A DNA stretch of 64,000 nucleotides from Nemophila menziesii (GCA_029959085.1 JARWIR010000047.1:4588001-4652000), one strand, 5' to 3'. Positions 10,115-25,092 are shown, counted from the first letter of the stretch. Notes: generated by a model from the sequence alone, not told the origin. A program made the numbers and translations.

Positions 10115-11517
10115 ATCCTTGTCTTTAATGGGACTAAGAAGATTATTAGAGAAAGATATGGAGATTGAGTTATATGCCTTAGATGAGCATAAGAAACTCA
10201 TTACGGAAATAACTGAGAAGGTAAGAGTATGATTTTCTACAAATTGTTTGCAAAAATTGCTGACTGGTCGGAGTAGTATATTAGTAAATTCTAATTTTGT
10301 TAGCGTATATATCTTTGTTTGATTTTGTAATAAATACTTTATTATGTATCTCTATATCTTATAAGAATATTTAGATTCTCTATTTATATTTTGTTTATTA
10401 TAATTCGCTAACATACTTTTTTAGGACAATAACACCTGGGGTGCAAGGACTACTAGAAGAAGATATGGGGCTTCTTAAAAACTCTCTAGGTCCCTTCAAG
10501 AACTTCATATCTACTCAAATAGATGAGGTATATTAATATTTCTACATGTTTTATCATAATTTTAAAGGATTTCTAGTTTATGAAACTATATATGATCAAA
10601 TCAACAGGTATTTGCCTCTGTGGGCCCAAAGAAGTCGTACAACACCTAAAAAGAAGGTGTTTGTTTTAGAAGCCAATAAGTGTAGATAGAGGAGATGAAG
10701 ATACTGCATTTGATGAAAATCAGTCTAAGATATCTTCTAAGAAGACTTCTAAGGTTAGTGATATTTCGATTAAAAATATAATTTAATGTAAATATGTAAG
10801 TATTTATTTTATATAAATTGCAGAGTAAACAAGTTTTTACTCCCGTATATGAGATGCTTGTGTAAAATTTGAGGTCGATTATTAAAGCTTGTGGAATGAG
10901 GTTTGTTTGTTTGTATTTATTGGGTTTATTATTCAATATTAATGTTGTCTTTTAAAAATTGATCTTGTGGCATTTTTCTATTGATGTAGAGTGTTCCTCC
11001 ATAACTTTACAAGAAAGCAAAGCAGGTGGTTGATGAAAACCGTGAAGATTTCTTGATTAATGAGTTAGAGGAGATTTTATCGAGAGAGGGGATCTCTGAA
11101 AATCCATCCCAAAACGGTATTTTTATGTAAAATTCTGATATAGATTTATACATTTAATATTTTTTATGAGTTAATGTGATTTTCGGATGTTTTCAGAGAT
11201 TAAGGAGGTCAAAAAAGAAAGGAAACAGCGAATGATCTTGAAGGAATTAATTTAGGTAATATTGTGTGGGTTCTCGCTTTCAACTTGTTATATGGCTCCT
11301 CCGAAAACCAAAAGCTCGTGCTAAAGAAGAAGATGATAAATACATTATGAAGAATGTGAATGATAATGATGTAGAAGATGATGATGATATTATATGGAAG
11401 TACCAAAGAAAAAGGAAGAAAAAGAAAAATATATGAAAGAAGAAGAAGAAGAAGAAGAAGAAGAGTATGAAAGTGAGAGTGATACTGAGATCAAGAGTGA
11501 AGAAGAATATAAATAAG
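10115..11517 (+). pseudogene. HIRIP3-like DEK_C/CHZ pseudogene, copy 3
   Basis: Same exons as copy 2, including the TAA in exon D and the M substitution. The acidic tail ends aataaatAAG, giving a stop one codon before the donor. The right flank of the intronic element reads TACTTT. Exon E reads ccataactttac and gggatctctg, changing residues. Not functional. Confidence 0.72.
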
Positions 11518-11701
11518 GTATGTTCACAATCTCTTTCCATAGAAAGAAGCGAGTCCACCTTGAACTTAGAATTATGAAATACACATCCATGAATACGAGC
11601 CGGGCAGATCATAAACTAGAGATAAACCCCCAAAAAGCAACATGACAGCTCTAAATGCACATGTAATAGTGTCAAAATGTAAAGAAACAAGTTAAGATGG
11701 A

Positions 11702-12025
11702 TCAACGACTTTTAAGTTGGAAAAATAGGATTGATATAATTGTAGGAAAGACCATTATCTCAAAAAATCTCAACTCATTTTGAAGTACAAAATATGAAAC
11801 TTGATAGCTAATATGATATTGATAACGGCCTTTTATATGGCATACAATACCTGTTAGCGTTATAGACAATTTAGCTTTAACGTCATCGAGGATGATTCTG
11901 AAAGACAATAGATCGTTACTCATAGAATTCTCTGACACACAACAAATGTGATAATTGAAGATGGTTTTGACATAAAACCAAGCACACCCTGTGGTTTTCT
12001 TCTTGTCGTAGTAAACAAACACCAT
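11702..12025 (-). other. Conserved minus-strand open frame, copy 3
   Basis: 107 codons, intact, almost identical to copy 2 (one V-to-I change just after the putative acceptor). Unrecognised. Confidence 0.28.
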
Positions 12026-15000
12026 CGAAGTGTTATTATGACTAAAGTCAAAATAATAACAAGATGCACATGCATTCTTTGCGAAAGCGCATATGATTTT
12101 TTCCCATTAGTTCATTACAAACAAATTCATCAAATAAATCTTAAGTACGTGAATATCAATGGTGGGGAGAAGATGTAAAAACTTAAAAACTAAGGCCAAT
12201 AAAATGTGATTTGCAAATCAGATTAACTAGCGTGCTCAACTAACCATGTAATATTATAGAAATTTACCTCAGAAACATGTATACGTTTACAACGAGTATC
12301 GTAAAAATAACAATATTGTATAATTTAATGACTAAAATCAGGTCATATTTCAATAATAAAATTCTTGATAGCAGCAAATAAACAATGGTATTCTTGGGGA
12401 TTGAAATTATTATGATCATTCTTTATGAATTCTCTCAACACTGTATATATATATTGACAATAAAAAAATTAAACCACAAGCCAAAAAAAAAATTCATAAT
12501 GAACGATAAACTAAAATATCACCTATAAACAAACAAAATGGTAAGAGATAAAAATATTACAACTAATAAAAACAATATGTTAGCGTTAAAAATTCAATTT
12601 GGTGGAAAAATACCTGCCAAACATAAATAAGGTACTTAACCTAATTTTACAGCTTTTATGAGATAAAAATATACTTAATACACTTTGAAAACGTAATTAA
12701 AGATTAAGATGAAATAAGAAATTATGACATACGAAAAACAAAAGTATAAACTATTAGAATACTGATTAAAAAAAGATAAACTTTTAACTATATACAAAAA
12801 TTTAGACAATAATAGGTTTGATCAATAAAATTTTGTTTGACTAACAATTCAACTGTTAGTAAAAAAAAGGGTTTTTTATAACACTACATTGGTATTTATA
12901 TTAATAGATCAATTATGTACAAGTTACTAACAAAGCCAGAGTGATATAATACTTGAAAAAGGAATTTAAAGGATTTAATAGTTTAAGAATTTTTGTAGTA
13001 ATCATGTAGCTACTGAAAATTTCAAAATTTAGATTAAAAAAAACACGCATAATTTAATGAAGTATATGATCAAAACTCTAGTTTATTTATTACTTGACTC
13101 AAGTGACAAGAAAAAAATTTGAAGTTCAACAATTATTATTTTATTGAAGTTACTTTTACTGATGATATAATAATTAGTGGTAAGCTGATTTAAAGATGTT
13201 TTGGGTCAATATTCTGGAAAAAAATACAAGAGATTACATCTGGATATGAGCAAATTTGATTCTAGGCTTCATATTTTAAAATGTCTATTTCTAGGCCAAA
13301 GATATTCTAAATGATCCTTTTGAATATCTTTGACTAAACCATCCAAAAGAAATTATTTTAGCCTAAAATTGGTTATTTTGAAACACTCATATTTAATAGA
13401 CACATGCAAGTCCGATTATAAAATTATTTATTTTTTGATTGGGTTAATTAAATGGTATAAAAATGATCATTCTGAATATAATTGGCCAAAAAAATATGAT
13501 TTGAAATGTTTGGCCTAAAAAAGCCTAAAACAGAATTTGTATAGTTAGATATTCTTTAAGGAAAATACTTCAATAGTGTATGGTGTGATACCAATCGTAT
13601 TATGAAATATACTCATTTTTGAAAAATTCCTCCATCCAATATTGGATAATCATACAACAATTATAATAATACACATACCCTAATTAGAGGAACTACGTAG
13701 TTAATTTAATGACACGTATTTTATCAATATGATTGATGGTTATGAATTTAAAATTCCAACAGCTAATACAGTTACCTCTGGACTTAAAATCCATAAATAT
13801 GATCATTAAAATTAACTTTACTTTTTGATGGACTACCGAGCCCAAATACTAACCTAGCCCACCAACGGGGTATTTCCTTATGACAGAAAAATATAATACT
13901 TTAGTATAAACTATTATAGAAAATTTAAAAGTATTATTGACCATTGAAATGAATACGTTTGAAATAAATTTTTTATTTTTATAAATTTTTAGATCTACCT
14001 TTCTCAAACGACTTGGAATCCTTCCATCTTCAATGTGAAGTGAAGGTGTTTAATCTTTCTCTATCCTCTCTGACATCAATTTCATTACCTATAAACAGCA
14101 TAGGTACTTTATTCAGTTTTTAATATTGTAGGTATATCCGATTAGGTTTAATATTTTAATATTGAATTGAAAAAATGTAATTTAACTAATTATGATTAAT
14201 TTTTAAGTAACTGAGTATATTTTAATTCAATTTTTGAAAATATTATATACATATACAAGTTCAATTTTTTTCTTAATAATTAAAAAAATATGATAAAATA
14301 CTGTGATGATAATAACTTGATAATTCTCAGATGCGATTTAATTTTGAAATTAAATATATTGTTTATTGATAATGTTTAATATATATTATTGTGTTTTTTT
14401 ACAGATTTATTATAACTTTGAGATTCCTATCAATAATAAAAATAATTATCAACAAAACAAGGATTGAGATCGTTGATCATGCTATTTCACAAAACTATGA
14501 ACAATTCATAATTGTTTCGTGGTAAGATCTAATTACTAAATTAAATTAGATAAGTTATATTAGTGTTTTGTTTAAAGGGAATATGTATTAATTGATTAAA
14601 CGATTGACTACTTTCTTCAATTTTACTGTAATTTGGAGTATGAACAATACTCTTATATTCTTATACATGTATGAAATAATTTGAGAATATTGTAAATGCT
14701 TTACCCTTGCCAAAACGCTTAAAACCTAATAATGCTTAATATGTGGTCATTTCCGAGGCGGAGGTAGCCCCCTAAAATTTGTTTTTCATTTTAATTGCAC
14801 TTTTGGTCCCTATATTATGCAAAGACTTCCCCGATATTCGAAAACCAATTTGTTTAAATTTGTGGTTAGTATGTGTAGCTCATGGTTTTTCTGTGTTAGA
14901 TATCTATATGTTTGATTTTTTGCCTTTTATATATGTGTTTTAAAATATATGTAGAAATTGTAGAACTCTATCATCACCCCTGGGTTTTGCTCACTCCAAT

Positions 15001-15115
15001 TCTTTTTTGCAAAATTCAATTTGTAATACCTATTTAAGTTATGACTATATTTTCCAAGATATGGTACATAAACTGAAGTTGGGTTTTTTTTTAATTATGT
15101 GTTCATGTAATGCAG

Positions 15116-16524
15116 ATCCTTGTCTTTAATGGGACTAAGAAGATTATTAGAGAAAGATATGGGGATTGAGTTATATGCCTTAGATGAGCATAAGAAACTC
15201 ATTACGGAAATAACTGAGAAGGTAAGCTTATGATTTTCTACAAATTGTTTGCAAAAATTGCTGATTGGTCGGAGTAGTATATTAGTAAATTCTAATTTTG
15301 TTAGCGTATATATCTTTGTTTGATTTTGTAATAAATACTTTATTCTGTATCTCTATATCTTATAAGAATATTTAGATTCTCTATTTATATTTTGTTTATT
15401 ATAATCCGCTAACATAATTTTTTAGGACAATAACACCTGGGGTGCGAAGACTACTAAAAGAAGATACGGGGCTTCTTAAAAACTCTCTATATCCCTTCAA
15501 GAACGTCATATCTACTCAAATAGATGAGGTATATTAATATTTCTACATGTTTTATCATAATTTTAAAGGAATTCTAGTTTATGAAACTATATATGATCAA
15601 ATCAACAGGTATTTGCCTCTGTGGGCCCAAAGAAGTCGTACAACACCTAAGAAGAAGGTGTTTGTTTAAGAAGCCAATAAGTGTAGATGGAGGAGATGAA
15701 GATACTGCATTTGATGAAAATGAGTCTAAGATATCTTCTAAGAAGCCGTCTAAGGTTAGTGATATTTCGATTAAAAGTATAATTTAATGTAAATATGTAA
15801 GTATTTGTTATATATAAATTGCAGAGTAAACAAGTTTTTACTCCTGTATATGAGAAGCTTGTGTAAAATTTGAGGTTGATTATTAAAGCTTGTGGAATGA
15901 GGTTTGTTTGTTTGTATTTATTGGTTTTATTATTCAATATTAATGTTGTCTTTTAAAAATTGATCTTGTGGCATTTTTCTATTGATGTAGAGTGTTCCTT
16001 CATTACTTTACAAGAAAGCAAAACAGGTGGTTGATGAAAACCGTGAAGATTTCTTGATTAATGAGTTAGAGGAGATTTTATCGAGAAAGGGGCTCTCTGA
16101 AAATCCTTCCCAAAACGTTATTTTTATGTAAAATTCTGATATAAATTTATACATTTAATATTTTTTATGAGTTAATGTGATTTTCAGATGTTTTCAGAGA
16201 TAAAGGAGGTCAAAAAAGAAAGGAAACATCGAATGATCTTGAAGGAATTAATTTAGGTAATATTGTGTAGGTTCTCGCTTTCAACTTGTTATATGGCTCC
16301 TCTGAAAACCAAAAGCTCGTGCTAAAGAAGAAGATGATAAATACATTATGAAGAATGTGAATGATAATGATGTAGAAGATGATGATGATATTATATGGAA
16401 GTACCAAAGAAAAAGGAAGAAAAAGAAAAATATATGGAAGAAGAAGAAGAAGAAGAAGAAGAAGAAGAAGAGTATGAAAGTGAGAGTGATAATGAGATCA
16501 AGAGTGAAGAAGAATATAATGAAG
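15116..16524 (+). pseudogene. HIRIP3-like DEK_C/CHZ pseudogene, copy 4
   Basis: Exon C has gtttaagaagcc instead of gttttagaagcc, so one frame runs open across its whole length, but this frame is not the one exon B feeds. Exon D has the TAA stop. Exon F begins agataaag. The poly-Glu run is about twelve codons and is continuous with EVPKKKEEKEKYM. Still frameshifted after KKERKH. Confidence 0.72.
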
Positions 16525-16697
16525 GTATGTTCACAATCTCTTTCCATAGAAAAAAGCAAGTCCACCTTGAACTTAGAATTATGAAATACACATCCATGAA
16601 TACGAGCCGGGCAAGAGATAAACCCCCAAAAAGCAACATGACAGCTCTAAATGCACATGTTATAGTGTCAAAATGTAAAGAAACACGTTAAGATGGA

Positions 16698-17021
16698 TCA
16701 ACAACTTTTAAGTTGGAAAAATAGGATTGATATAATTGTAGGAAAGACCATTATTTTAAAAAACCTCAACTCATTTTGAAGTACAAAATATGAAACTTGA
16801 TAGCTAATATTATATTGATAACGGCCTTTTATATGGCATACAATACCTGTTAGCGCTATAGACAATTTAGCTTTAACGTCATCGAGGATGACCCTGAAAG
16901 ACAATAGATCGTTACTCATAGAATTCTCTGACACACAACAAATGTGATAATTGAAGATGGTTTTGACATAAAACCAAGCACACCCTGTGGTTTTCTTCTT
17001 GTCGTAGTAAGCACACACCAT
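16698..17021 (-). other. Conserved minus-strand open frame, copy 4
   Basis: 107 codons, intact, starting MVCAYYDKKKTTGCAW, with T-to-A in SIALTG typical of subtype B. Unrecognised. Confidence 0.28.
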
Positions 17022-20000
17022 CGAAGTGTTATTATGACTAAAGTCAAAATAATAACAAGATGCACATGCATTCTTTGCGAAAGCGCATATGATTTTTTCA
17101 CATTAGTTCATTACAAACAAATTCATCAAATAAATCTTAAGTACGTGAATATCAATGGTGGAGAGAAGATGTAAAAACTTAAAAACTAAGGCCAATAAAA
17201 CGTGATTTGCAAATCAGATTCACTAGCGTGCTCAACTAACCATGTAATATTATAGAAATTTACCTCAGAAACATGTATACGTTTACAACGAGTATCGTGA
17301 AAATAACAATATTGTATAATTTAATGACTAAAACAAGGTCATATTTCAATAATAAAATTCTTGATAGCAGCAAATAAACAATGGTATTCTTGGGGATTGA
17401 AATTATTATGATCATTTTTTATGAATTCACTCAACACTGTATATATATTGACAATAAAAAAATTAAACCACAAGCCAAAAAAAAAATTCATAATGAACGA
17501 TAAACTAAAATATCACCTATAAACAAACAAAATGGTAAGAGATAAAAATATTACAACTAATAAAAACAATATGTTAGCGTTAAAAATTCAATTTGGTGGA
17601 AAAATACCTGCCAAACATAAATAAGGTACTTAACCTAATTTTACAGCTTTTATGAGATAAAAATATACTTAATACACTTTGAAAACGTAATTAAAGATTA
17701 AGATGAAATAAGAAATTATGACATACGAAAAACAAAAGTATAAACTATTAGAATACTGATTAAAAAAAGATAAACTTTTAACTATATACAAAAATTTAGA
17801 CAATAATAGGTTTGATCAATAAAATTTTGTTTGACTAACAATTCAACTGTTAGTTAAAAAAAAGGGTTTTTTATAACACTACATTGGTGTTTATATTAAT
17901 AGATCAATTATGTACAAGTTACTAACAAAGCCAGAGTGATATAATACTTGAAAAAGGAATTTAAAGGATTTAATAGCTTAAGAATTTTTGTAGTAATCAT
18001 GTAGCTACTGAATATATTCAAAATTTAGATTAAAAAAAACACGCATAATTTAATGAAGTATATGATCAAACTCTAGTTTATTTATTACTTGACTCAAGTG
18101 ACAAGAAAAAAATTTGAAGTTCAACAATTATTATTTTATTGAAGTTACTTTTACTGATGATATAATAATTAGTGGTAAGCTGATTTAAAGATGTTTTGGG
18201 TCAATATTCTGGAAAAAAATACAAGAGATTACATCTGGATATGAGCAAATTTGATTCTAGGCTTCATATTTTAAAATGTCTATTTCTAGGCCAAAGATAT
18301 TCTAAATGATCCTTTTGAATATCTTTGACTAAACCATCCAAAAGAAATTATTTTAGCCTAAAATTGGTTATTTTGAAACACTCATATTTAATAGACACAT
18401 GCAAGTCAGATTATAAAATTATTTATTTTTTGATTGGGTTAATTAAATGGTATAAAAATGATCATTCTGAATATAATTGGCCAAAAAAATATGATTTGAA
18501 ATGTTTGGCCTAAAAAAAGCCTAAAACAGAATTTGTAGAGTTAGATATTCTTTAAGGAAAATACTTCAATAGTGTATGGTGTAATACCAATCGTATTATG
18601 AAATATACTCATTTTTGAAAAATTCCTCCATCCAATATTGGATAATCATACAGCAATTATAATAATACACATACCCTAATTAGAGGAACTACGTAGTTAA
18701 TTTAATGACACGTATTTTATCAATATGATTGATGGTTATGAATTTAAAATTCCACCAGCTAATACAGTTACCTCTGGACATAAAATCCATAAATATGATC
18801 ATTAAAATTAACTTTACTTTTTGATGGACTACCGAGCCCAAATACTGACCTAGCCCACCAACGGGGTATTTCCTAATGACAGAAAAATATAATATTTTAG
18901 TATAAACTATTATAGAAAATTTAAAAGTATTATTGACCATTGAAATGAATACGTTTGAAATAAATTTTTTATTTTTATAAATTTTTAGATCTACCTTTCT
19001 CAAACGACTTGGAATCCTTCCATCTTCAATGTGAAGTGAAGGTGTTTAATCTTTCTCTATCCTCTCTGACATCAATTTCATTACCTATAAACATCATAGG
19101 TACTTTATTCAGTTTTTAATATTGTAGGTATATCCGATTAGGTTTAATATTTTAATATTGAATTGAAAAAATGTAATTTAACTAATTATGATTAATTTTT
19201 AAGTAACTGAGAATATTTTAATTCAATTTTTGAAAATATTATATACATATACAAGTTCAATTTTTTTCTTAATAATTAAAAAAATATGATAAAATACTGT
19301 GATGATAATAACTTGATAATTCTCAGATGCGATTTAATTTTGAAATTAAATATATTGTTTATTGATAATGTTTAATATATATTATTGTGTTTTTTTACAG
19401 ATTTATTATAACTTTGAGATTCCTATCAATAATAAAAATAATTATCAACAAAACAAGGATTGAGATCGTTGATCATGCTATTTCACAAAACTATGAACAA
19501 TTCATAATTGTTTCGTGGTAAGATCTAATTACTAAATTAAATTAGATAAGTTATATTAGTGTTTTGTTTAAAGGGAATATGTATTCATTGATTAAACGAT
19601 TGACTACTTTCTTCAATTTTACTGTAATTTGGAGTATGAACAATACTCTTATATTCTTATACATGTATGAAATAATTTGAGAATATTGTAAATGCTTTAC
19701 CCTTGCGAAAACGCTTAAAACCTAATAATGCTTAATATGTGGTCATTTCCGGAGGTAGCCCCCTAAAATTTGTTTTTCATTTTAATTGCACTTTTGGTCC
19801 CTATATTATGCAAAGACTTCCCCGATATTCGAAAACCAATTTGTTTAAATTTGTGGTTAGTATGTGTAGCTCATGGTTTTTCTGTGTTAGATATCTATAT
19901 GTTTGATTTTTTGCCTTTTATATATGTGTTTTAAAATATATGTAGAAATTGTAGAACTCTATCATCACCCCTGGGTTTTGCTCACTCCAATTCTTTTTTG

Positions 20001-20105
20001 CAAAATTCAATTTGTAATACCTATTTAAGTTATGACTATATTTTCCAAGATATGGTACATAAACTGAAGTTGGGTTTTTTTTAATTATGTGTTCATCTAA
20101 TGCAG

Positions 20106-21508
20106 ATCCTTGTCTTTAATGGGACTAAGAAGATTATTAGAGAAAGATATGGGGATTGAGTTATATGCCTTAGATGAGCATAAGAAACTCATTACGGAAA
20201 TAACTGAGAAGGTAAGCTTATGATTTTCTACAAATTGTTTGCAAAAATTGCTGACTGGTCGGAGTAGTATATTAGTAAATTCTAATTTTGTTAGCGTATA
20301 TATCTTTGTTTGATTTTGTAATAAATACTTTATTCTGTATCTCTATATCTTATAAGAATATTTAGATTCTCTATTTATATTTTGTTTATTATAATCCGCT
20401 AACATAATTTTTTAGGACAATAACACCTGGGGTGCGAAGACTACTAGAAGAAGATACGGGGCTTCTTAAAAACTCTCTATATCCCTTCAAGAACGTCATA
20501 TCTACTCAAATAGATGAGGTATATTAATATTTCTACATGTTTTATCATAATTTTAAAGGAATTCTAGTTTATGAAACTATATATGATCAAATCAACAGGT
20601 ATTTGCCTCTGTGGGCCCAAAGAAGTCGTACAACACCTAAGAAGAAGGTGTTTGTTTAAGAAGCCAATAAGTGTAGATGGAGGAGATGAAGATACTGCAT
20701 TTGATGAAAATGAGTCTGAGATATCTTCTAAGAAGCCGTCTAAGGTTAGTGATATTTCGATTAAAAATATAATTTAATGTAAATATGTAAGTATTTGTTA
20801 TATATAAATTGCAGAGTAAACAAGTTTTTACTCCTGTATATGAGAAGCTTGTGTAAAATTTGAGGTTGATTATTAAAGCTTGTGGAATGAGGTTTGTTTG
20901 TTTGTATTTATTTGGTTTATTATTCAATATTAATGTTGTCTTTTAAAAATTGATCTTGTGGCATTTTTCTATTGATGTAGAGTGTTCCTTCATTACTTTA
21001 CAAGAAAGCAAAGCAGGTGGTTGATGAAAACCGTGAAGATTTCTTGATTAATGAGCTAGAGGAGATTTTATCGAGAGAGGGGCTCTCTGAAAATCCATCC
21101 CAAAACGGTATTTTTATGTAAAATTCTGATATAAATTTATACATTTAATATTTTTTATGAGTTAATGTGATTTTCAGATGTTTTCAGAGATAAAGGAGGT
21201 CAAAAAAGAAAGGAAACATCGAATGATATTGAAGGAATTAATTTAGGTAATATTGTGTAGGTTCTCGCTTTCAACTTGTTATATGGCTCCTCTGAAAACC
21301 AAAAGCTCGTGCTAAAGAAGAAGATGATAAATACATTATGAAGAATGTGAATGATAATGATGTAGAAGATGATGATGATATTATATGGAAGTACCAAAGA
21401 AAAAGGAAGAAAAAGAAAAATATATGGAAGAAGAAGAAGAAGAAGAAGAAGAAGAGTATGAAAGTGAGAGTGATAATGAGATCAAGAGTGAAGAAGAATA
21501 TAATGAAG
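20106..21508 (+). pseudogene. HIRIP3-like DEK_C/CHZ pseudogene, copy 5
   Basis: Very close to copies 4 and 7. Exon D carries TAA. Exon E reads ccatcccaaaacg. After the acidic tail, the copy has aacaatctctaaatg where others have aacatgacagctctaaatg. Not functional because of the same exon F frameshifts and the exon D stop. Confidence 0.72.
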
Positions 21509-21677
21509 GTATGTTCACAATCTCTTTCCATAGAAAAAAGCAAGTCCACCTTGAACTAAGAATTATGAAATACACATCCATGAATACGAGCCGGGCAAGA
21601 GATAAACCCCCAAAAAGCAACAATCTCTAAATGCACATGTTATAGTGTCAAAATATAAAGAAACACGTTAAGATGGA

Positions 21678-22001
21678 TCAACAACTTTTAAGTTGGAAAA
21701 ATAGGATTGATATAATTGTAGGAAAGACCATTATCTCAAAAAATCTCAACTCATTTTGAAGTACAAAATATGAAACTTGATAGCTAATATTATATTGATA
21801 ACGGCCTTTTATATGGCATACAATACCTGTTAGCGCTATAGACAATTTAGCTTTAACGTCATCGAGGATGACCCTGAAAGACAATAGATCGTTACTCATA
21901 GAATTCTCTGACACACAACAAATGTGATAATTGAAGATGGTTTTGACATAAAACCAAGCACACCCTGTGGTTTTCTTCTTGTCGTAGTAAGCACACACCA
22001 T
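21678..22001 (-). other. Conserved minus-strand open frame, copy 5
   Basis: 107 codons, intact, subtype B version. Unrecognised. Confidence 0.28.
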
Positions 22002-25000
22002 CGAAGTGTTATTATGACTAAAGTCAAAATAATAACAAGATGCACATGCATTCTTTGCGAAAGCGCATATGATTTTTTCACATTAGTTCATTACAAACAA
22101 ATTCATCAAATAAATCTTAAGTACGTGAATATCAATGGTGGAGAGAAGATGTAAAAACTTAAAAACTAAGGCCAATAAAACGTGATTTGCAAATCAGATT
22201 CACTAGCGTGCTCAACTAACCATGTAATATTATAGAAATTTACCTCAGAAACATGTATACGTTTACAACGAGTATCGTAAAAATAACAATATTGTATAAT
22301 TTAATGACTAAAACAAGGTCATATTTCAATAATAAAATTCTTGATAGCAGCAAATAAACAATGGTATTCTTGGGGATTGAAATTATTATGATCATTTTTT
22401 ATGAATTCACTCAACACTGTATATATATATTGACAATAAAAAAATTAAACCACAAGCCAAAAAAAAAATTCATAATGAACGATAAACTAAAATATCACCT
22501 ATAAACAAACAAAATGGTAAGAGATAAAAATATTACAACTAATAAAAACAATATGTTAGCGTTAAAAATTCAATTTGTTGGAAAAATAGCTGCCAAACAT
22601 AAATAAGGTACTTAACCTAATTTTACAGCTTTTATGAGATAAAAATATACTTAATACACTTTGAAAACGTAATTAAAGATTAAGATGAAATAAGAAATTA
22701 TGACATACGAAAAACAAAAGTATAAACTATTAGAATACTGATTAAAAAAAGATAAACTTTTAACTATATACAAAAATTTAGACAATAATAGGTTTGATCA
22801 ATAAAATTTTCTTTGACTAACAATTCAACTGTTAGTTAAAAAAAGGGTCTTTTATAACACTACATTGGTGTTTATATTAATAGATCAATTATGTACAAGT
22901 TACTAACAAAGCCAGAGTGATATAATACTTGAAAAAGGAATTTAAAGGATTTAATAGCTTAAGAATTTTTGTAGTAATCATGTAGCTACTGAATAAATTC
23001 AAAATTTAGATTAAAAAAAACACGCATAATTTAATGAAGTATATGATCAAACTCTAGTTTATTTATTACTTGACTCAAGTGACAAGAAAAAAATTTGAAG
23101 TTCAACAATTATTATTTTATTGAAGTTACTTTTACTGATGATATAATAATTAGTGGTAAGCTGATTTAAAGATGTTTTGGGTCAATATTCTGGAAAAAAA
23201 TACAAGAGATTACATCTGGATATGAGCAAATTTGATTCTAGGCTTCATATTTTAAAATGTCTATTTCTAGGCCAAAGATATTCTAAATGATCCTTTTGAA
23301 TATCTTTGACTAAACCATCCAAAAGAAATTATTTTAGCCTAAAATTGGTTATTTTGAAACACTCATATTTAATAGACACATGCAAGTCAGATTATAAAAT
23401 TATTTATTTTTTGATTGGGTTAATTAAATGGTATAAAAATGATCATTCTGAATATAATTGGCCAAAAAAATATGATTTGAAATGTTTGGCCTATAAAAGC
23501 CTAAAACAGAATTTGTAGAGTTAGATATTCTTTAAGGAAAATACTTCAATAGTGTATGGTGTAATACCAATCGTATTATGAAATATACTCATTTTTGAAA
23601 AATTCCTCCATCCAATATTGGATAATCATACAGCAATTATAATAATACACATACCCTAATTAGAGGAACTACGTAGTTAATTTAATGACACGTATTTTAT
23701 CAATATGATTGATGGTTATGAATTTAAAATTCCACCAGCTAATACAGTTACCTCTGGACATAAAATCCATAAATATGATCATTAAAATTAACTTTACTTT
23801 TTGAAGGACTACCGAGCCCAAATACTAACCTAGCCCACTAACTGGGTATTTCCAAATGACAGAAAAATATAATATTTTAGTATAAACTATTATAGAAAAT
23901 TTAAAAGTATTATTGACCATTGAAATGAATACGTTTGAAATAAATTTTTTATTTTTATAAATTTTTAGATCTACCTTTCTCAAACGACTTGGAATCCTTC
24001 CATCTTCAATGTGAAGTGAAGGTGTTTAATCTTTCTCTATCCTCTCTGACATCAATTTCATTACCTATAAACATCATAGGTACTTTATTCAGTTTTTAAT
24101 ATTGTAGGTATATCCGATTAGGTTTAATATTTTAATATTGAATTGAAAAAATGTAATTTAACTAATTATGATTAATTTTTAAGTAACTGAGTATATTTTA
24201 ATTCAATTTTTGAAAATATTATATACATATACAAGTTCAATTTTTTTCTTAATAATTAAAAAAATATGATAAAATACTGTGATGATAATAACTTGATAAT
24301 TCTCAGATGCGATTTAATTTTGAAATTAAATATATTGTTTATTTATAATGTTTAATATATATTATTGTGTTTTTTTACAGATTTATTATAACTTTGAGAT
24401 TCCTATCAATAATAAAAATAATTATCAACAAAACAAGGATTGAGATTGTTGATCATGCTATTTCATAAAACTATGAACAATTCATAATTGTTTCGTGGTA
24501 AGATCTAATTACTAAATTAAATTAGATAAGTTATATTAGTGTTTTGTTTAAAGGGAATATGTATTAATTGATTAAACGATTGACTACTTTCTTCAATTTT
24601 ACTGTAATTTGGAGTATGAACAATACTATTATATTCTTATACATGTATAACATAATTTGAGAATATTGTAAATGCTTTACCCTTGCCAAAACGCTTAAAA
24701 CCTAATAATGCTTAATATGTGGTCATTTTCGAGGCGGAGGTAGCCCCCGAAAATTTGTTCTTCATCTTAATTGCACTTTTGGTCCCTATATTATGCAAAG
24801 ACTTCCCCGACATTCGAAAACCAATTTGTTTAAATTAATGGTGAGTATGTGTAGCTCATGGTTTTTCTGTGTTAGATATCTATATGTTTGATTTTTTGCC
24901 TTTTATATATGTGTTTTAACATATATGTAGAAATTGTGTAACTCTATCATCACCCCTGGGTTTTGCTCACTCCAATTCTTTTTTGCAAAATTCAATTTGT

Positions 25001-25092
25001 AATACCTATTTAAGTTATGACTATATTTTCCAAGATGTGGTACATAAACTGAAGTTGGGTTTTTTTTTTAATTATGTGTTCATCTAATGCAG

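Larger units (their letters stand above)
10053..15053 (+). repeat. Tandem unit, copy 3 (A/B chimera)
   Basis: 5,001 bp. The first part carries copy 2-like markers (gagatgcttgtg, gatactgag). From roughly 12.5 kb onward it carries subtype B markers: aagaaattatgacat, gattctaggcttcatattttaaaatg, and loss of the 26-bp segment at about 14130. This is expected of unequal crossing-over or gene conversion inside the array. Confidence 0.95.
15054..20044 (+). repeat. Tandem unit, copy 4 (subtype B)
   Basis: 4,991 bp. Subtype B markers: gatacggggc in exon B, gaacgtcat, gatggagg in exon C, and gcgctatagac in the minus-strand frame. It lacks the 26-bp segment. A 5-bp deletion (gaggc) lies at about 19750. 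The last 3 kb has no gene. Confidence 0.97.
20045..25029 (+). repeat. Tandem unit, copy 5 (subtype B)
   Basis: 4,985 bp. It shares private changes with copy 7 that copy 4 lacks: ttttctttgactaac near 22809 and gggtctttt near 22850. The last 300 bp (taaattaatgg, taacatatatg) already looks like the C-type tail of copy 8, so subtype boundaries do not coincide with the arbitrary unit start. The last 3 kb has no gene. Confidence 0.97.

Noticed and set aside
18689..19003. 104-codon minus-strand frame, also near 53682 and 63614
   Set aside because: Open only in some copies, low complexity in composition, and with no motif.
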